From the NCBI GenBank assembly GCA_018242685.1, contig JAFEBM010000043.1:1-62589 (forward strand): a DNA stretch of 62,589 nt. The letters are read 5' to 3'. A model generated the notes under the pieces. The model saw only the letters and a program-made list of their open reading frames with translations, ran no database searches and was not told the origin of the DNA. A program made the translations under genes and the position numbers. The first letter of the stretch is position 1, and the number at the start of each line of letters is the position of its first letter. This DNA is from Nitrospira sp. GTDB taxonomy: Bacteria > Nitrospirota > Nitrospiria > Nitrospirales > Nitrospiraceae. Of the stretch, positions 1 through 7,432 are shown piece after piece.

Positions 1-24
1 TCAATAACTATAGGCTTAGCTATA

Positions 25-162
25 TCATCTGGGGTCGGATCTTGAATCGTACATGACGCAGAAATACAGTTCAGCTTTGCCATCCCAGTAGATGCCACGT
101 CTCCGACCCTGGATCCTAACATTTCCCTCCTTCAGATCTTTTCCCGTTGACGGATACCACAT
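25..162 (-). CDS. possible short ORF, unknown
   Basis: A 45-residue open frame with an ATG start that begins MWYPSTGKDL and has a protein-like composition (aromatic and charged residues, IYWDGK near the middle). No clear Shine-Dalgarno sequence precedes it and I do not recognise a family. It may be a remnant rather than a functional gene; it sits head to head with the small gene pair that starts at 183. Confidence 0.25.
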   Translation of the reverse strand: MWYPSTGKDLKEGNVRIQGRRRGIYWDGKAELYFCVMYDSRSDPR

Positions 163-182
163 GACTTTAGGACGATGGCCTC

Positions 183-412
183 GTGCATTTCGAGTTACTC
201 AGCCCGATCACGCAGATAGAAACGTTCGCGGTTGGGTCTCAAGTCCGTGAGACCTCCAGGCTTCGTAAGCTCATGGCAGAGGACATTGGCGCAAGAGAAA
301 TGGCATTGCCAAAGTTCGCCTTTCTGATGGCTCCATCCATCTCACAGAAATTCACTGGTATGAGGCCACGGGAATAGGCCGGAAGGAATACAAGATCAAG
401 AGGTTACGCTGA
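183..412 (+). pseudogene. small conserved protein, broken by a -1 frameshift
   Basis: The GTG-started frame reads MHFELLSPITQIETFAVG through RLRK and then loses similarity. From about position 269 a second frame, shifted by one base, continues with HGRGHWRKRNGIA and ends HWYEATGIGRKEYKIKRLR before a TGA at 410-412. Joined, the two halves give the layout of a small (about 75 residue) conserved hypothetical family with a WRK-x-KGIA centre and a HWYEA-x-GIGRKE tail. The simplest reading is one base lost near 270. The partner gene at 423 is intact and starts 10 bases downstream. It could be a true pseudogene or an assembly error. Function unknown. Confidence 0.7.
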
Positions 413-422
413 GGACACCATT

Positions 423-659
423 ATGCCGAAGACCACGCTTACTACTTCACGGTTTTTGATTTGCGTCGAGAATAAAGGGTACAAGGCTTCCCTTGAAAAG
501 CGCAAAGTCTATACCTCTATTCCCGATACGGAAGCACTCAAGCACGGCCACGTTCGCGTGGTCGATGTGTCTGGAGAAGACTACCTCTATCCCAAGAGCC
601 TTTTCTTACCCATCACAGTTTCGGCTTCGCTCCGCAAGGCGATCTTAAAAGCCGCATAA
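423..659 (+). CDS. small conserved hypothetical protein, partner of the frameshifted gene
   Basis: A 78-residue protein with the pattern FLICVENKGYKASLEKRKVY, then VVDVSGEDYLYP. I recognise it as a small soluble hypothetical family that is often found directly after a WYEA-GIGRKE-type small gene, as here. No signal peptide or membrane segment is visible. The two-gene cassette resembles a toxin-antitoxin arrangement in size and spacing, but no toxin fold is evident and I do not assign that function. Because the upstream gene is frameshifted, this member may be an orphan. Confidence 0.7.
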   Translation: MPKTTLTTSRFLICVENKGYKASLEKRKVYTSIPDTEALKHGHVRVVDVSGEDYLYPKSLFLPITVSASLRKAILKAA

Positions 660-793
660 GACATAAGAATTGAGGAACAGGCTTCGCCCCCAGCAGCTGC
701 CCTGCCTCAAATCTCTCCTCCTGCAGCATCCGTACGGTTCACACTGTGCCTGATCTCTTGACCATCTTCATTCGAACATCGTCGTTTCATGCC

Positions 794-831
794 CAAAAAA
801 AGAGGGTGAAGAGTCGCCTCCCCACCCTCTT
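794..831 (-). terminator. rho-independent terminator of the secreted repeat protein gene
   Basis: Read on the minus strand, an 8-bp stem AGAGGGTG/CACCCTCT with a 14-base loop is followed by a run of seven T. It lies about 60 bases after the stop codon at 888. An almost identical hairpin terminates the cytochrome gene at 2989-3022. Confidence 0.85.
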
Positions 832-887
832 CTGATCCGTCACGGTCTCAGCAGATGCGACGACTCGCCCCTGCAGAAGCTCTGCCC

Positions 888-2726
888 CTATGGGTTCGTC
901 ACCTGTAGGTGAACGCTACCCGTATCAGTCATGGCAGGATTGATCGTGATCGTATAGGTATCCGTTGTAGCCAATGTCACGGGATTCAGGTTGAAGCTCG
1001 CCGCTGAACTCGTCGCCCCAGCCTGCAAGATACCACTCGGCGTGTAGAGGTTCACCGTCACGCTGCCGAGCTTGTTGTTGGTGACCTTGATCGTGACCTG
1101 TTGGTTCGCCATACCTGAAACCGTATAGCGACCATTCTGGCCAGCTCGGCTGATCATAATCTGTCTGGGGGCGGCATTCATCTTGAGCGAATCTGACACC
1201 TCCGTTGAGAGTGTCAACGTCATGTTGCCGGTGTAGGGTCCTCCTGGACGGACAAGGATGGTATAAGGACCGGTCGTTGGCAACGGGTTGGGGATTTCGA
1301 GCGCGCCACCCGCGGTACCCACGGCAGTGGAAGCGAGGGGAGTTCCGTCTTGGGTTAGCAGCGAAACGCTCGTCGATGTCAACCCCACAGACGTGAGTCC
1401 GAGACTCACCCATTGTCCAGCATTGCCGTTGAACGTATACCGTGCCGTCTTGCCCGGTTTGTTGAGACTGACCGACACCGGCGTTCCGTCGAGAGCGATC
1501 ATGCCGGTGACCGGAGAAGTCAAGGCGAGCGTCATACTACCGGTGTGATTGCCCACCGGATCCACCACGACTGTGTATGTTCCGGTTTCAGGCAATGCCG
1601 TGATTGGATCGAGACTGCCGCCGCTGGGACCGATCGTCGACGACGCCAAGGGGCTGCCGTCAGGCTTCAGCAGGGACAATGTACTGGAAGCGATCGACAC
1701 CCCCGTGAGACCGAGATTGACCCATTGACCCGCCGTCCCATTGAACGTGTAGAGAGCGCGTTGACCCGGCACAGTCAAGGTCGGGGTCGCAGCCACTTGG
1801 TCGATCATAATGGTGCCGGTAAGGTCCGGCGCATTGTAGACCGCGAGTTTCGCACTACCGGTGTAACTCAGCTCCGGATCGATCAGCACGTCATAGGTCC
1901 CGGAAGCTGGAAGGACTTGCGCGTCAACCACGGCGCCCGTGTACGCAAAGGAGGCCGGTTTGCCTAAGGGGGTTCCATCCGATTTGAGGATTGAGACGTA
2001 CCCGCTCCGGATCGTTACATCACTCAATTGCAAGCTGACCGCTTGCCCACCGGTACCCGAGAAGGTATAGCGAGCGTTCTGCCCGGCGCGGGTGATGGCA
2101 ATAGGTACCGCCGATCCCTGAGGGACGATTTCTCCACTCAGCTCGCTGGAAACCGTGATCGTGAAACTCCCGGTATACGTACTGAGCGGGTCGAAGAAAA
2201 TCGTATAGGTGCCGTTTACCGGCAATTCCACGAGGTCGACGCTTGCGCCGTTCATCTCGCTGGATGAGATCGTCGCCCCTGAATCGGCACCAAACTGGTA
2301 GGCTGTCGTGGAGGTCAGGACCTGCGTCTGGGAAGAGAGTGGCCGATTGCCCATGGTCGCATAATAGTTCGTCACTGCGGAGGGCTGTCTGGCTATCATC
2401 CCGCCATCCGGCCCATGAACTGAGACTTGGAACTGAGTGAGCGTGACGCCGCTAAAGCCGAGATTGATTCTTTGACCGGCCTTGCCCTCGAAGGTCATCG
2501 CACCGTTCTTGTTCGGAGTGGCGATCCTTACCGTCACAGGCTCCCCTCCGGCGGTGATATGACCATTGTATTCGATATCCGCTGCCACGACGCCTGGCGG
2601 TAGGGCAGTATCTCCGGCATAACTCCTGTCACTGGCAATACTGGAAATAAGTCCTGCTGAGCCAAGTACAAGCGTGATTGTTGCTACTCCTACTCGGCAC
2701 TTCACCCACGACCATAGGCTGTCCAT
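888..2726 (-). CDS. secreted protein with tandem pre-peptidase-like (PPC-type) beta domains
   Basis: A 612-residue protein with an N-terminal hydrophobic signal segment (about residues 12-30) followed by about six copies of a roughly 95-residue beta-rich repeat. Each copy has GQ-x-(V/I)-(N/S)-LG-(L/F) near its start, L-x-x-DG-x-PL in the middle and TGTYT-x-x-x-DP plus a YTGS-like segment at its end, the pattern of bacterial pre-peptidase C-terminal domains. No peptidase domain is attached, so it is probably an exported structural, adhesive or surface-binding protein. The ATG is preceded by an AGGAGGG ribosome-binding site about 6 bases away. It appears monocistronic, with its own terminator and a long leader. 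Confidence 0.8.
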   Translation of the reverse strand: MDSLWSWVKCRVGVATITLVLGSAGLISSIASDRSYAGDTALPPGVVAADIEYNGHITAGGEPVTVRIATPNKNGAMTFEGKAGQRINLGFSGVTLTQFQVSVHGPDGGMIARQPSAVTNYYATMGNRPLSSQTQVLTSTTAYQFGADSGATISSSEMNGASVDLVELPVNGTYTIFFDPLSTYTGSFTITVSSELSGEIVPQGSAVPIAITRAGQNARYTFSGTGGQAVSLQLSDVTIRSGYVSILKSDGTPLGKPASFAYTGAVVDAQVLPASGTYDVLIDPELSYTGSAKLAVYNAPDLTGTIMIDQVAATPTLTVPGQRALYTFNGTAGQWVNLGLTGVSIASSTLSLLKPDGSPLASSTIGPSGGSLDPITALPETGTYTVVVDPVGNHTGSMTLALTSPVTGMIALDGTPVSVSLNKPGKTARYTFNGNAGQWVSLGLTSVGLTSTSVSLLTQDGTPLASTAVGTAGGALEIPNPLPTTGPYTILVRPGGPYTGNMTLTLSTEVSDSLKMNAAPRQIMISRAGQNGRYTVSGMANQQVTIKVTNNKLGSVTVNLYTPSGILQAGATSSAASFNLNPVTLATTDTYTITINPAMTDTGSVHLQVTNP

Positions 2727-2767
2727 AGTCGCCCTCCTCTTATAAAAACCGACGGCTCTTGGTGGTT

Positions 2768-2788
2768 GCCACCTCGTTTGAGGTTGTC
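2768..2788 (-). promoter_or_regulatory. overlapping alternative hairpins in the leader of the repeat-protein gene
   Basis: Read on the minus strand, CCTC-AAAC-GAGG and GGTGG-CAA-CCACC overlap at the shared GAGGTGG, so only one can form at a time. They lie about 40-60 bases before the start codon. A regulatory role is inference only. Confidence 0.25.
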
Positions 2789-2879
2789 TCGGGACGCTGG
2801 GTTGACGCGCGGACTCTACCCTTTTTTATATCTGTGGCGCAATCCCCCTAGACACCCTTTTAAACAATTATCTGTAGAT

Positions 2880-2896
2880 CCCCCCCACTGGGGGGG
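2880..2896. repeat. perfect seven-C / ACT / seven-G palindrome
   Basis: Seven C, the triplet ACT and seven G form an all-GC 7-bp stem with a 3-base loop. It is not followed by a T run on either strand, so it is not a standard terminator. It lies in the long gap between the repeat-protein gene and the cytochrome gene. Confidence 0.6.
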
Positions 2897-2988
2897 AGAG
2901 AAGGCCCTAAGCCTTATTTTCCTCGATGTGGAGGGAGATGTAGGGGATTAGCCAAGCAAACAAGAGATCATTCTGACATGCTGACAGC

Positions 2989-3022
2989 AAAAAAAGAGGG
3001 TGGAGAGTTGCCTCCCCACCCT
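2989..3022 (-). terminator. rho-independent terminator of the cytochrome c gene
   Basis: Minus-strand hairpin AGGGTGG/CCACCCT with a 12-base loop and a run of seven T, about 35 bases after the stop codon at 3056. Loop and flanks (AGAGT-x-GCCTCC) closely match the terminator at 794-831. Confidence 0.85.
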
Positions 3023-3055
3023 TATTCTTGCGACTCACCGGAAGCTTCTCAACGA

Positions 3056-3502
3056 CTACTCGGCCTTACAGAAGCTCCGTTCATAGTTGATGATCGCCCA
3101 GGCTTCTTCTTCCGTGATCGCGGCAGGGATCAAGGAAACCATCCCTGTTCCGGCGCTGCCGTTCTTAATGACCCAGAAGAGTTCGCCATCTTTCCGTTTC
3201 TTATGGAACTTACAATTGGTGAAATCCCGTGGGCTTGGGTTGAGGATCTTCCCGGCTTCGCCCTGGCCGTCTCCGGCCTTACCATGGCAATTGAAACAAG
3301 TGCCCTTCCCTTCGTAGAGCGCCTTGCCTTTGGCGATGCTCTCCGGACTGGACGCGACCGGATTTTTCAGAGCTTTTGCGTCCGCTGCTTGATCAGGCGG
3401 GACGCGAGGCTTCAAAGGATCTCTTTCCTCCGCCCCAACCACCGAGACAGAGAGAAACACAACTGCGGCAGTGACTCCTAAAAACTTGGACAGATACCCC
3501 AT
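3056..3502 (-). CDS. small periplasmic c-type cytochrome
   Basis: A 148-residue class I cytochrome c. It has an N-terminal signal peptide (hydrophobic stretch at about residues 6-23, cleavage near VGA-EE), a single CFNCH haem-binding motif near residue 70 and a likely distal methionine ligand in GTGMVS near residue 120. It should carry one haem in the periplasm and shuttle electrons; the partner is not visible from neighbours. The ATG at 3502 was chosen over a GTG one codon upstream because an AAGGAGG site lies 7 bases before it. It is a single-gene unit with promoter at 3599-3628 and terminator at 2989-3022. Confidence 0.92.
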   Translation of the reverse strand: MGYLSKFLGVTAAVVFLSVSVVGAEERDPLKPRVPPDQAADAKALKNPVASSPESIAKGKALYEGKGTCFNCHGKAGDGQGEAGKILNPSPRDFTNCKFHKKRKDGELFWVIKNGSAGTGMVSLIPAAITEEEAWAIINYERSFCKAE

Positions 3503-3505
3503 CAC

Positions 3506-3988
3506 ACGTCCTCCTTTGTGTTAAACCTACCGAACCTGGGTAATACTCCAGGCCGCCGACTCGTCTTCATGATTTTCAAGGCCAGGCAAAACGATCGAAC
3601 TATACCAATGCCCTTGAATTCCTGTCAAGAAAGCATCCCTCTCTCCATTACTCATCTACTCATCCATTTTCTTGTTACGTAAAGAGAGATCAAACCTCAT
3701 GCCAACATCAACTCAAAAAGACGCAAGAAAATGTCGGCATTTATGTGGTCCGTCGCAAGCCCATTCCATATTTTCAGCTATTCGTGACACCTTTGCGCCT
3801 CACCGACACCATCCACGCCTCATTGACGACGATACAACGTCGCTAACTGCGGCAGCTTGAAATATGGCTATGAAAATCCATCTAAAACCCAGCAGCCGAC
3901 AAGGAGACGCTTGATCGGATTGTTAGGAGATTACGGCCGGAAGGCAAGCACGGACGGATTGACTGAATGCGATCGGAGAGGCGCGATC
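3506..3988. other. gap without a confident gene; contains the cytochrome promoter
   Basis: Apart from the promoter at 3599-3628 no gene can be supported. One stop-free stretch near 3670-3840 on the plus strand lacks a start and a recognisable family. The leader holds a small CCTGG/CCAGG stem at about 3535-3553. Confidence 0.5.
3599..3628 (-). promoter_or_regulatory. sigma70-type promoter of the cytochrome c gene
   Basis: On the minus strand TTGACA (3628-3623), an 18-base spacer and TATAGT (3604-3599) match the housekeeping consensus at 11 of 12 positions. The predicted start near 3592 gives a leader of about 90 bases. Confidence 0.7.
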
Positions 3989-4918
3989 CTATCGTTTCAA
4001 CACAATATCCCGGGCAACTTTCCCGCTTGGTCCGAATGGCTTTTGAGGTTTGCCGTTTAACTCGGCCTTCACTCCTCCGGCATTCCCAAGGGTCAAGATG
4101 AATTGGTCCTGCCCCTTCCAATGGGCTTTTTCACCTGGTCGTAGTAACGACTCCTGCGGACTCCCGTTATCGATCTGCACGACAACCCAACTTAACTCTG
4201 TCGCTTCCAAGTCCAACACCAGTTGACCATCCCCAGAACCTTCCGTTGCGTTCAGAGCGATTCCAGCTAACGGGCCATCACTGCCGGACGGTGCCGTCGA
4301 CGCCGTCGAAACCGTTTCGGGCTCTGATCGAGCGGCTGTGCCGGCAAGCGGAACAGGTTCCTGTCGCGGCGTGGCTTCGGTCGCTGTCTTTGACGTTCCG
4401 ACAGGCGTATCGGTCGATTTAGGAACCTCCGCCGTACGTTCGGGCTCACGGGCCGCCGAGGACGGAACCTCTTTTGCTGCTTGAGTCGTACGTTTCGTCG
4501 CCGTGCCTTGCTCAGGAGCCCCACGACGAAAGACCGACGTTTGCTCTCGACTCAGGAGAAAGATGAGCGTCAGCACGGCAATACTGATCGCAATCGCCAC
4601 TGCTTTCCGATTGGACTGACGCTTCCGGTCTTCTTCAATCTGTCGCACCTTGAGCCGTTCGCGCTCATCCTGTTTCTCGTAAAAGGAGCCGGCCGATTGA
4701 ATAAAGCGGTGAATTGCATCTTCTTCATCCAAGCCCAGCGATCGGGCGTAGGAACGCACAAACCCCTTGGCAAAGACTTGGTCGGGCAGCTTGGCGAAGT
4801 TACCGTCCTCGAGCGCCTTGACGAAATCCGTGCGAATACGGGTTTTCGATGCCACCTCATCAACGGTTAATCCTTTCGTCTCTCGGACCTGTCTGAAGAA
4901 TTCGCCCACCGACTCCAT
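3989..4918 (-). CDS. rodZ: RodZ-like helix-turn-helix membrane protein
   Basis: A 309-residue protein with the RodZ layout. An N-terminal HTH_25-type domain (about residues 1-75, starting VGEFFRQVRETKGLT) is followed by a basic linker, one transmembrane helix (about 105-123), a long Pro/Thr/Glu-rich periplasmic spacer and a C-terminal DUF4115 beta domain (about 220-305, ending with a GPSGKV segment). Family members help position MreB and the elongasome and thus rod shape; no mreB is in this window. It is the last gene of the minus-strand series, 7 bases after the TPR lipoprotein gene. An AGGAG site lies 4 bases before the ATG. Confidence 0.85.
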   Translation of the reverse strand: MESVGEFFRQVRETKGLTVDEVASKTRIRTDFVKALEDGNFAKLPDQVFAKGFVRSYARSLGLDEEDAIHRFIQSAGSFYEKQDERERLKVRQIEEDRKRQSNRKAVAIAISIAVLTLIFLLSREQTSVFRRGAPEQGTATKRTTQAAKEVPSSAAREPERTAEVPKSTDTPVGTSKTATEATPRQEPVPLAGTAARSEPETVSTASTAPSGSDGPLAGIALNATEGSGDGQLVLDLEATELSWVVVQIDNGSPQESLLRPGEKAHWKGQDQFILTLGNAGGVKAELNGKPQKPFGPSGKVARDIVLKR

Positions 4919-4925
4919 AAGTCTC

Positions 4926-5606
4926 CTACTTCAATCGCGTCAAGAGTTCCGATGCCGCCGCCGCCAGCTCCCCACCCTTATCCCAGGTCGCCACTTTCTT
5001 CAAAATCTCTCGGGCTCTCGTCGTATAACCTAATTTATAGTACACCCGGCCGAGCTCAAGATGGGTCATCGCGGGCGGGACAGTTGGAGGACTCGCCAAT
5101 GCCGCATCTTCCAACGCCTCCATCGAACCCTGAAGATCGCCTTGGTGTGCCAGTGCACGACCGAGATGAAATCGAGCTAAGTCCGGCGTCGGATAGAGGG
5201 GATTTGCCAGGGCCCGTCGATAGGATTGGATCGCCTCGTCCCATCGATCCTGATTGGCCAAAACTTGTCCCAGATACGTATGCGCTTCGGAGTAGGTGTC
5301 ATCGATCTTGATCGCCGCGCGGAATTCCTCTTCTGCGTAGGACAGCTTGCCCTGCAGCGCGTACACATGCCCCAGTGCGTACCGCGCCTCCTTATTGGCC
5401 GGATTCAACTGGACGGACTTCTGGAACGAGACGAATGCCTTTTGACGATCGCTCGGAAGGCTGGCGATACCCTCTTGATAATGCCCTTGCGATTTTTGCA
5501 GCACTTCCTTGTCGTTTACACACCCTTCGCAGATGCTTATGAGTCCTACGCAGACCAGTAGACGATACGCTCGCTGCCGATGGAACCGCCGATCGCATCT
5601 GATCAT
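4926..5606 (-). CDS. TPR lipoprotein (PilF/PilW-like)
   Basis: A 226-residue protein with a short basic N-terminus, a hydrophobic stretch (about 14-26) and a possible lipidated Cys29 (ICEGC, a weak lipobox). At least four tetratricopeptide repeats follow (for example NPANKEARYALGHVYALQGK and DTYSEAHTYLGQVL). Such proteins act as periplasmic scaffolds; PilF/PilW homologues assist type IV pilus secretin assembly, but no pilus genes are in view, so the partner is unknown. Its ATG overlaps the TGA of the upstream PfkB kinase gene (ATGA at 5603-5606), which indicates translational coupling. Confidence 0.75.
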   Translation of the reverse strand: MIRCDRRFHRQRAYRLLVCVGLISICEGCVNDKEVLQKSQGHYQEGIASLPSDRQKAFVSFQKSVQLNPANKEARYALGHVYALQGKLSYAEEEFRAAIKIDDTYSEAHTYLGQVLANQDRWDEAIQSYRRALANPLYPTPDLARFHLGRALAHQGDLQGSMEALEDAALASPPTVPPAMTHLELGRVYYKLGYTTRAREILKKVATWDKGGELAAAASELLTRLK

Positions 5607-6517
5607 TGAACATCCTCAAAATGCGTGAGCCGCTTGAACTCGGCGAACCGAGCCTGAATCTCTTTGTAATCCAGGATGCGCAATCGGTCAAGACTAAAGG
5701 ATTCTACGGTAAATGACGCCATCACGCTGCCGAAGATGATGGCTTGTTTCATGGCCTCCGGAGACCGGTTTCCCGTCGCCGCCAAGTAGCCCAGAAAACC
5801 GCCGGCGAAGGTATCTCCGGCACCGGTGGGATCGCGTACGTCTTCGAGTGGAAACGCCGGCGCGCCGAAAATGTGTTTTTCGTTGAACATGAGCACACCA
5901 TACTCGCCACGCTTGACAATGAGATGCTTAGGCCCTCGCGAAAGTACGAGCTTCGCGACTTTCACCAGGTTGGAATCCTGTCCGAGTGCACGCGCCTCGC
6001 CGTCGTTGATGATCAGAATATCCACCTTCTCCAACACCTTCCAGAGCGCCTCGCGCTGGCCGTTGATCCAGAAATTCATCGTGTCGCAGGCCACCAATGC
6101 GGGACGTTTCACTTTGTGCAGAACATCGAGCTGAAGCTCCGGATGGATATTTCCCAGGAACAACACATCCGGAGCGCGATAGGCTTCAGGAATCTGCGGA
6201 CGAAACGTCTCGAACACGTTGAGCTGGGTATCCAAGGTGTGGGCTTCGTTCAACTGATGCGTGTATTCACCCTTCCAGCGAAAGGTCGCTCCTGGACGCC
6301 GTTCCAAGCCGGTGAGATCGATCCCACGGCTTTTGAGAAACGCAATATGCTCTTGAGGGAAATCCTCTCCCACCACGGCAATGAGCGCCACAGAGGTAAA
6401 GAAGCTGGCCGCTGTTGAAAAATAGGTAGCCGACCCTCCAAGAATCTCGGTTCCTTCACCGAAAGGGGTCTTGATCGTATCAAGTGCGACCGATCCCACG
6501 ACTAGCAGTTTCCCCAT
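5603..6517 (-). CDS. PfkB-family sugar/nucleoside kinase
   Basis: A 304-residue ribokinase-fold kinase. It starts LLVVGSVALDTI and has the GGSATYFS substrate-lid region near residues 27-34 and the PfkB signature DPTGAGDTFAGGF at 229-241 with the likely catalytic base Asp235. It would phosphorylate a sugar or nucleoside hydroxyl with ATP. It directly follows mtnP (2 bases between stop and ATG), so a substrate in nucleoside or methylthioribose salvage, such as adenosine, is plausible. The sequence alone does not prove the substrate. It has an AAGGAG site 10 bases before the ATG and a 4-base overlap with the next gene. Confidence 0.85.
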   Translation of the reverse strand: MGKLLVVGSVALDTIKTPFGEGTEILGGSATYFSTAASFFTSVALIAVVGEDFPQEHIAFLKSRGIDLTGLERRPGATFRWKGEYTHQLNEAHTLDTQLNVFETFRPQIPEAYRAPDVLFLGNIHPELQLDVLHKVKRPALVACDTMNFWINGQREALWKVLEKVDILIINDGEARALGQDSNLVKVAKLVLSRGPKHLIVKRGEYGVLMFNEKHIFGAPAFPLEDVRDPTGAGDTFAGGFLGYLAATGNRSPEAMKQAIIFGSVMASFTVESFSLDRLRILDYKEIQARFAEFKRLTHFEDVQ

Positions 6518-6519
6518 GG

Positions 6520-7419
6520 CTAACGGACTCCTTTCTTTGGTGTCAGAGCACGGTCAATGAGCACGGCAAGTTTCTTCCGAACAGCAGTAGGGATTCGTTT
6601 CGGCGCAGTCAGAATGGCATTGTCCAAAGCCCGATGACAGGGGCAGTCTATTGGATCGGCAAAGGACGGCATGGCCGAGCGGAGTATGTGTTTAGCCAAG
6701 GCGACATTGCGATGAAGCGTGCCCAACACCGCTTCCACCGTGACCGCTTCTTCCGTCTCATGCCAACAGTCATAATCAGTCACGAGCGCCAAAGTCGCGT
6801 AACAGAGCTCCGCCTCACGGGCCAGTTTCGCTTCCGGCATATTGGTCATGCCGATCACATCGACGCCCCATTGCCGATAGAGTCGTGATTCCGCCTTCGT
6901 CGAAAACTGCGGCCCTTCCATGCAGAGATAAGTCCCACTGCGATGCAACTTGGCGCCGACCCGTTCTCCAGCCGCTAGGAGAGCCTGTCCCAGTTCGGCA
7001 CAAATCGGCTCGCCGAAGGCGACATGCGCCACGACTCCATTGTCAAAGAATGTCGAGGCGCGCCGTTTCGTGAGGTCGATGAACTGGTCAGGCACAACGA
7101 CGTCGCCCGGGTGGATCGACTCTTTCATGCTGCCGACCGCGCTGATTGAAATCACATGGGACACCCCCAGAGACTTGAGCGCGAAAATGTTCGCGCGGTA
7201 GTTGATCGCGCTCGGATTCAACACATGCCCCCGCCCATGCCGGGACAAAAACGCGACTCGAATTCCCTCCAACGAGCCCACGGTAATCGCATCGGAAGGA
7301 GCCCCGAAGGGCGTCCGGACTCGGATTGACCGAGTAGAGGTGAGCCCGTCAATGTCATACAGGCCGCTTCCTCCAATCACCCCGACGGCCACCCGCTTAT
7401 CCTGTCTTTTTCTCTTCAT
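6520..7419 (-). CDS. mtnP: S-methyl-5'-thioadenosine phosphorylase
   Basis: A 299-residue purine phosphorylase of the PNP/MTAP class 2 family. It converts methylthioadenosine and phosphate to adenine and methylthioribose-1-phosphate in the methionine salvage pathway. Visible family blocks are GVIGGSGLYD near the N-terminus, SRHGRGH, the NYRANI block, SAVGSM, MEGPQFSTKAESR and GMTNMPEAKLAREAELCY with the purine-binding LVTDYDCWH segment. The ATG at 7419 is preferred over an upstream one at 7476 because it follows an AAAGGA site and begins 13 bases after the miaA stop. Some homologues prefer methylthioinosine, which cannot be excluded here. Confidence 0.92.
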   Translation of the reverse strand: MKRKRQDKRVAVGVIGGSGLYDIDGLTSTRSIRVRTPFGAPSDAITVGSLEGIRVAFLSRHGRGHVLNPSAINYRANIFALKSLGVSHVISISAVGSMKESIHPGDVVVPDQFIDLTKRRASTFFDNGVVAHVAFGEPICAELGQALLAAGERVGAKLHRSGTYLCMEGPQFSTKAESRLYRQWGVDVIGMTNMPEAKLAREAELCYATLALVTDYDCWHETEEAVTVEAVLGTLHRNVALAKHILRSAMPSFADPIDCPCHRALDNAILTAPKRIPTAVRKKLAVLIDRALTPKKGVR

Positions 7420-7432
7420 AGAGATCCTTTTC

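Noticed and set aside
925..2440. Many long open frames opposite the repeat-protein gene
   Set aside because: They are antisense or shifted reflections of a GC-rich repetitive coding sequence and match no family.
3670..3840. Stop-free plus-strand stretch (NVGIYVVRRKPIPYFQ...)
   Set aside because: No start codon with a ribosome-binding site and no recognisable family; it may be chance.
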